From Acidobacteriota bacterium (GTDB lineage: Bacteria > Acidobacteriota > Polarisedimenticolia > Gp22-AA2 > AA152): 32,272 bases of DNA. This document shows, piece after piece, positions 30,775 through 32,272 of the stretch (its first letter is position 1; each line of letters starts with the position of its first letter). The stretch is from contig QHVQ01000046.1 of NCBI GenBank assembly GCA_003222305.1, positions 1 through 32,272 of the forward strand. Reading direction: 5' to 3'. The notes beneath the pieces were generated by a model. That model searched no databases and was not told the DNA's origin. It saw nothing but the letters and a program-made list of their open reading frames with translations. A program made the translations under genes and the position numbers.

Positions 30775-32272
30775 ATGGGATCCGAAGCCTTGATCCGCAT
30801 TGAAGACATCCAGGAACAGGTCCTCTCCTACATGCCCGACGCGGACCTGGAACTTCTCCGCCGGGCCTACGTCTTCTCTGCCATGGAGCACCGCGGGCAG
30901 GTTCGCTCTTCGGGCGAGGCCTACCTAACCCATCCGCTGGAAGTCGCTTACATCCTCGCCGAACTTCGGCTGGACCTCACGTGTGTCATCGCGGGATTGC
31001 TCCACGACGTCATCGAGGACACTCTCACCACTCGGGAGGTTCTGGAGGAGTATTTCGGCAAGGATATCGCCCACCTGGTGGAGGGGCTCAGCAAGATCAG
31101 CCGGATTGCCTTCACCTCCCGCGAAGAGGCGCAGGCGGAGAATTTCCGCAAGATGATGTTGGCCATGGTGGATGACATCCGGGTGATTCTGGTCAAGCTC
31201 GCCGATCGGCTGCACAACATGCGCACTCTGGAGCACCTCTCCTCGCGCCAGCAGCAACGTATTGCCCTGGAGACTATGGAGATCTACGCCCCCATCGCGA
31301 ACCGCCTGGGTATGGGAAAAATCAAGAGCGAATTGGAGGATCTCTGCCTCAAGTATCTGGATCCCTCGGGCTATGCCTCGCTGGTCTCGGCGCTGGAAGA
31401 GCGGCGCAAGATTAGCGACGACTTCATCCAGGAGATCCGGCAGACCCTGGAGAGCAAGTTGACGGAGCAGGGCATTCCCTGCGAGATCACCGGCCGGATC
31501 AAGCACCTCACGAGCCTCTATAAGAAGCTCCGTGTCCAGGGGATCGACGTGAGCCAGGTTTATGACTACCTGGCCTTCCGCATCCTGACCCCTACCGTGA
31601 AGGACTGCTACGCCGCCTTGGGAACCATCCATTCCTTATGGAGGCCCGTACCGGGGCGCATCAAGGACTTCATCGCCATGCCCAAGCCCAACATGTACCA
31701 GTCCCTACACACCTCGGTGATGAGCGACAAGGGACAGCCCTTCGAGGTCCAGATCCGGACCCCGGAAATGCACCGCATCGCCGAGGAAGGGATCGCCGCC
31801 CACTGGAAGTACAAGGAGGGGAAGAAGGTCAAGGCCGGGGAGGATCCCAACATTCAATGGCTGCGCCAGATCATGGAATGGCAGCAGGAGATGCGGGACC
31901 CGCGGGAGTTCCTGAAAATGGTGAAGCTGGACCTCTACCCTGAGGAGGTGTACGCCTTCACGCCGCAGGGGCAGGTCAAGAGCTTTCCTCGCGGGGCCAC
32001 GCCCGTGGACTTCGCTTATTCGGTCCACACCGAAGTTGGCCATCACTGTTACGGGGCACGGGTGAACGGCAAGCTGGTGCCCCTCAAGACCGCGCTGAAC
32101 AACGGCGACATTGTGGAGATTCTTACCAGTCCCAGTCATCGGCCAAGTCAGGACTGGCTCAGCTTCGTGGTGACCTCCCGGGCCCGGAGCAAGATCCGGC
32201 AGTGGCTCAACACCGACCGGCGGGACAGCAGCATCCAGCTGGGGAAGTCCCTCGTCGAGCGAGAGCTGAAGC
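30775..32272 (+). CDS. Bifunctional (p)ppGpp synthetase/hydrolase Rel, 3' end off window
   Basis: This RSH protein makes and degrades the alarmone (p)ppGpp. The ORF runs without a stop to the window end (499 codons visible), so it is missing from the ORF track. The hydrolase HD domain (about 25-180) has the intact motifs GLLHDVIEDT and VKLADRLHNMRT. The synthetase domain (about 220-350) has GRIKHLTSLYKKL, YDYLAFRI, MPKPNMYQSLHT and VQIRTPEMHRIAEEGIAAHWKYK. The synthetase carries RIKD at the R/ExK/DD position, typical of bifunctional Rel/SpoT rather than synthetase-only RelA. The start of a TGS domain follows (VYAFTPQGQVKSFPRGATPVDFAY). ATG 30775 is chosen; no strong Shine-Dalgarno precedes it. 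Confidence 0.93.
   Translation, partial: MGSEALIRIEDIQEQVLSYMPDADLELLRRAYVFSAMEHRGQVRSSGEAYLTHPLEVAYILAELRLDLTCVIAGLLHDVIEDTLTTREVLEEYFGKDIAHLVEGLSKISRIAFTSREEAQAENFRKMMLAMVDDIRVILVKLADRLHNMRTLEHLSSRQQQRIALETMEIYAPIANRLGMGKIKSELEDLCLKYLDPSGYASLVSALEERRKISDDFIQEIRQTLESKLTEQGIPCEITGRIKHLTSLYKKLRVQGIDVSQVYDYLAFRILTPTVKDCYAALGTIHSLWRPVPGRIKDFIAMPKPNMYQSLHTSVMSDKGQPFEVQIRTPEMHRIAEEGIAAHWKYKEGKKVKAGEDPNIQWLRQIMEWQQEMRDPREFLKMVKLDLYPEEVYAFTPQGQVKSFPRGATPVDFAYSVHTEVGHHCYGARVNGKLVPLKTALNNGDIVEILTSPSHRPSQDWLSFVVTSRARSKIRQWLNTDRRDSSIQLGKSLVERELK

Overview
The window is about 32 kb of GC-rich DNA from a Gram-negative bacterium. An outer-membrane porin, a heptose-phosphate isomerase for lipopolysaccharide core and a complete mre/rodA rod-shape cluster all point to a diderm, rod-shaped cell. 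MopE-type metal-binding repeats, a FecR-domain protein, carboxypeptidase-regulatory/TPR proteins and a TIGR03960-like radical SAM protein followed by RNase G suggest Acidobacteriota or a related deep lineage. That placement is a guess from gene content. No rRNA, tRNA or CRISPR array was seen.

Region 1 (1-4525): an IS1182-like transposase gene, then a leader with a good sigma70-type promoter and hairpins, then a two-gene exported cassette. The cassette encodes a small secreted protein and a 779-residue secreted protein with an HETGH metalloprotease-like motif and four MopE-type calcium-binding-like repeats. A strong bidirectional terminator closes it. Region 2 (4543-7182, minus strand): a small TPR protein and a PpiD/SurA-like membrane-anchored foldase, each with its own promoter. 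Region 3 (7232-10222): a FecR-domain membrane protein, then a diguanylate cyclase whose receiver-like N-terminus is cut off by an in-frame TAG.

Region 4 (10230-19786): a near-consensus promoter drives mreB-mreC-mreD-mrdA-rodA (elongasome), followed by a radical SAM/DUF2344 fusion and RNase G. mrdA (PBP2) is broken: the SxxK and SxN motifs lie in one frame and KTG in another, with about 16-17 family residues missing at the junction. Region 5 (19783-20295, minus): an acyl-CoA thioesterase that converges on rng.

Region 6 (20348-24401): a tightly overlapping set made of a Fur-family regulator, ApbE flavin transferase, a coiled-coil porin, an FMN-binding-domain protein and a four-helix His-rich membrane protein. 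This reads as a metal-regulated extracytoplasmic flavin electron-transfer module and is the best candidate here for an under-described system. Region 7 (24399-27378): a secreted TPR protein, then gmhA and pgeF on the minus strand.

Region 8 (27457-32272): a long hairpin, then yajC-secD-secF (SecF carries a helix-hairpin-helix-like insertion in its periplasmic domain) and a bifunctional Rel ppGpp synthetase/hydrolase that runs off the window end. Two core genes within 5 kb (the cyclase and mrdA) carry disrupting lesions, so consensus or assembly error must be excluded before reading biology into them.
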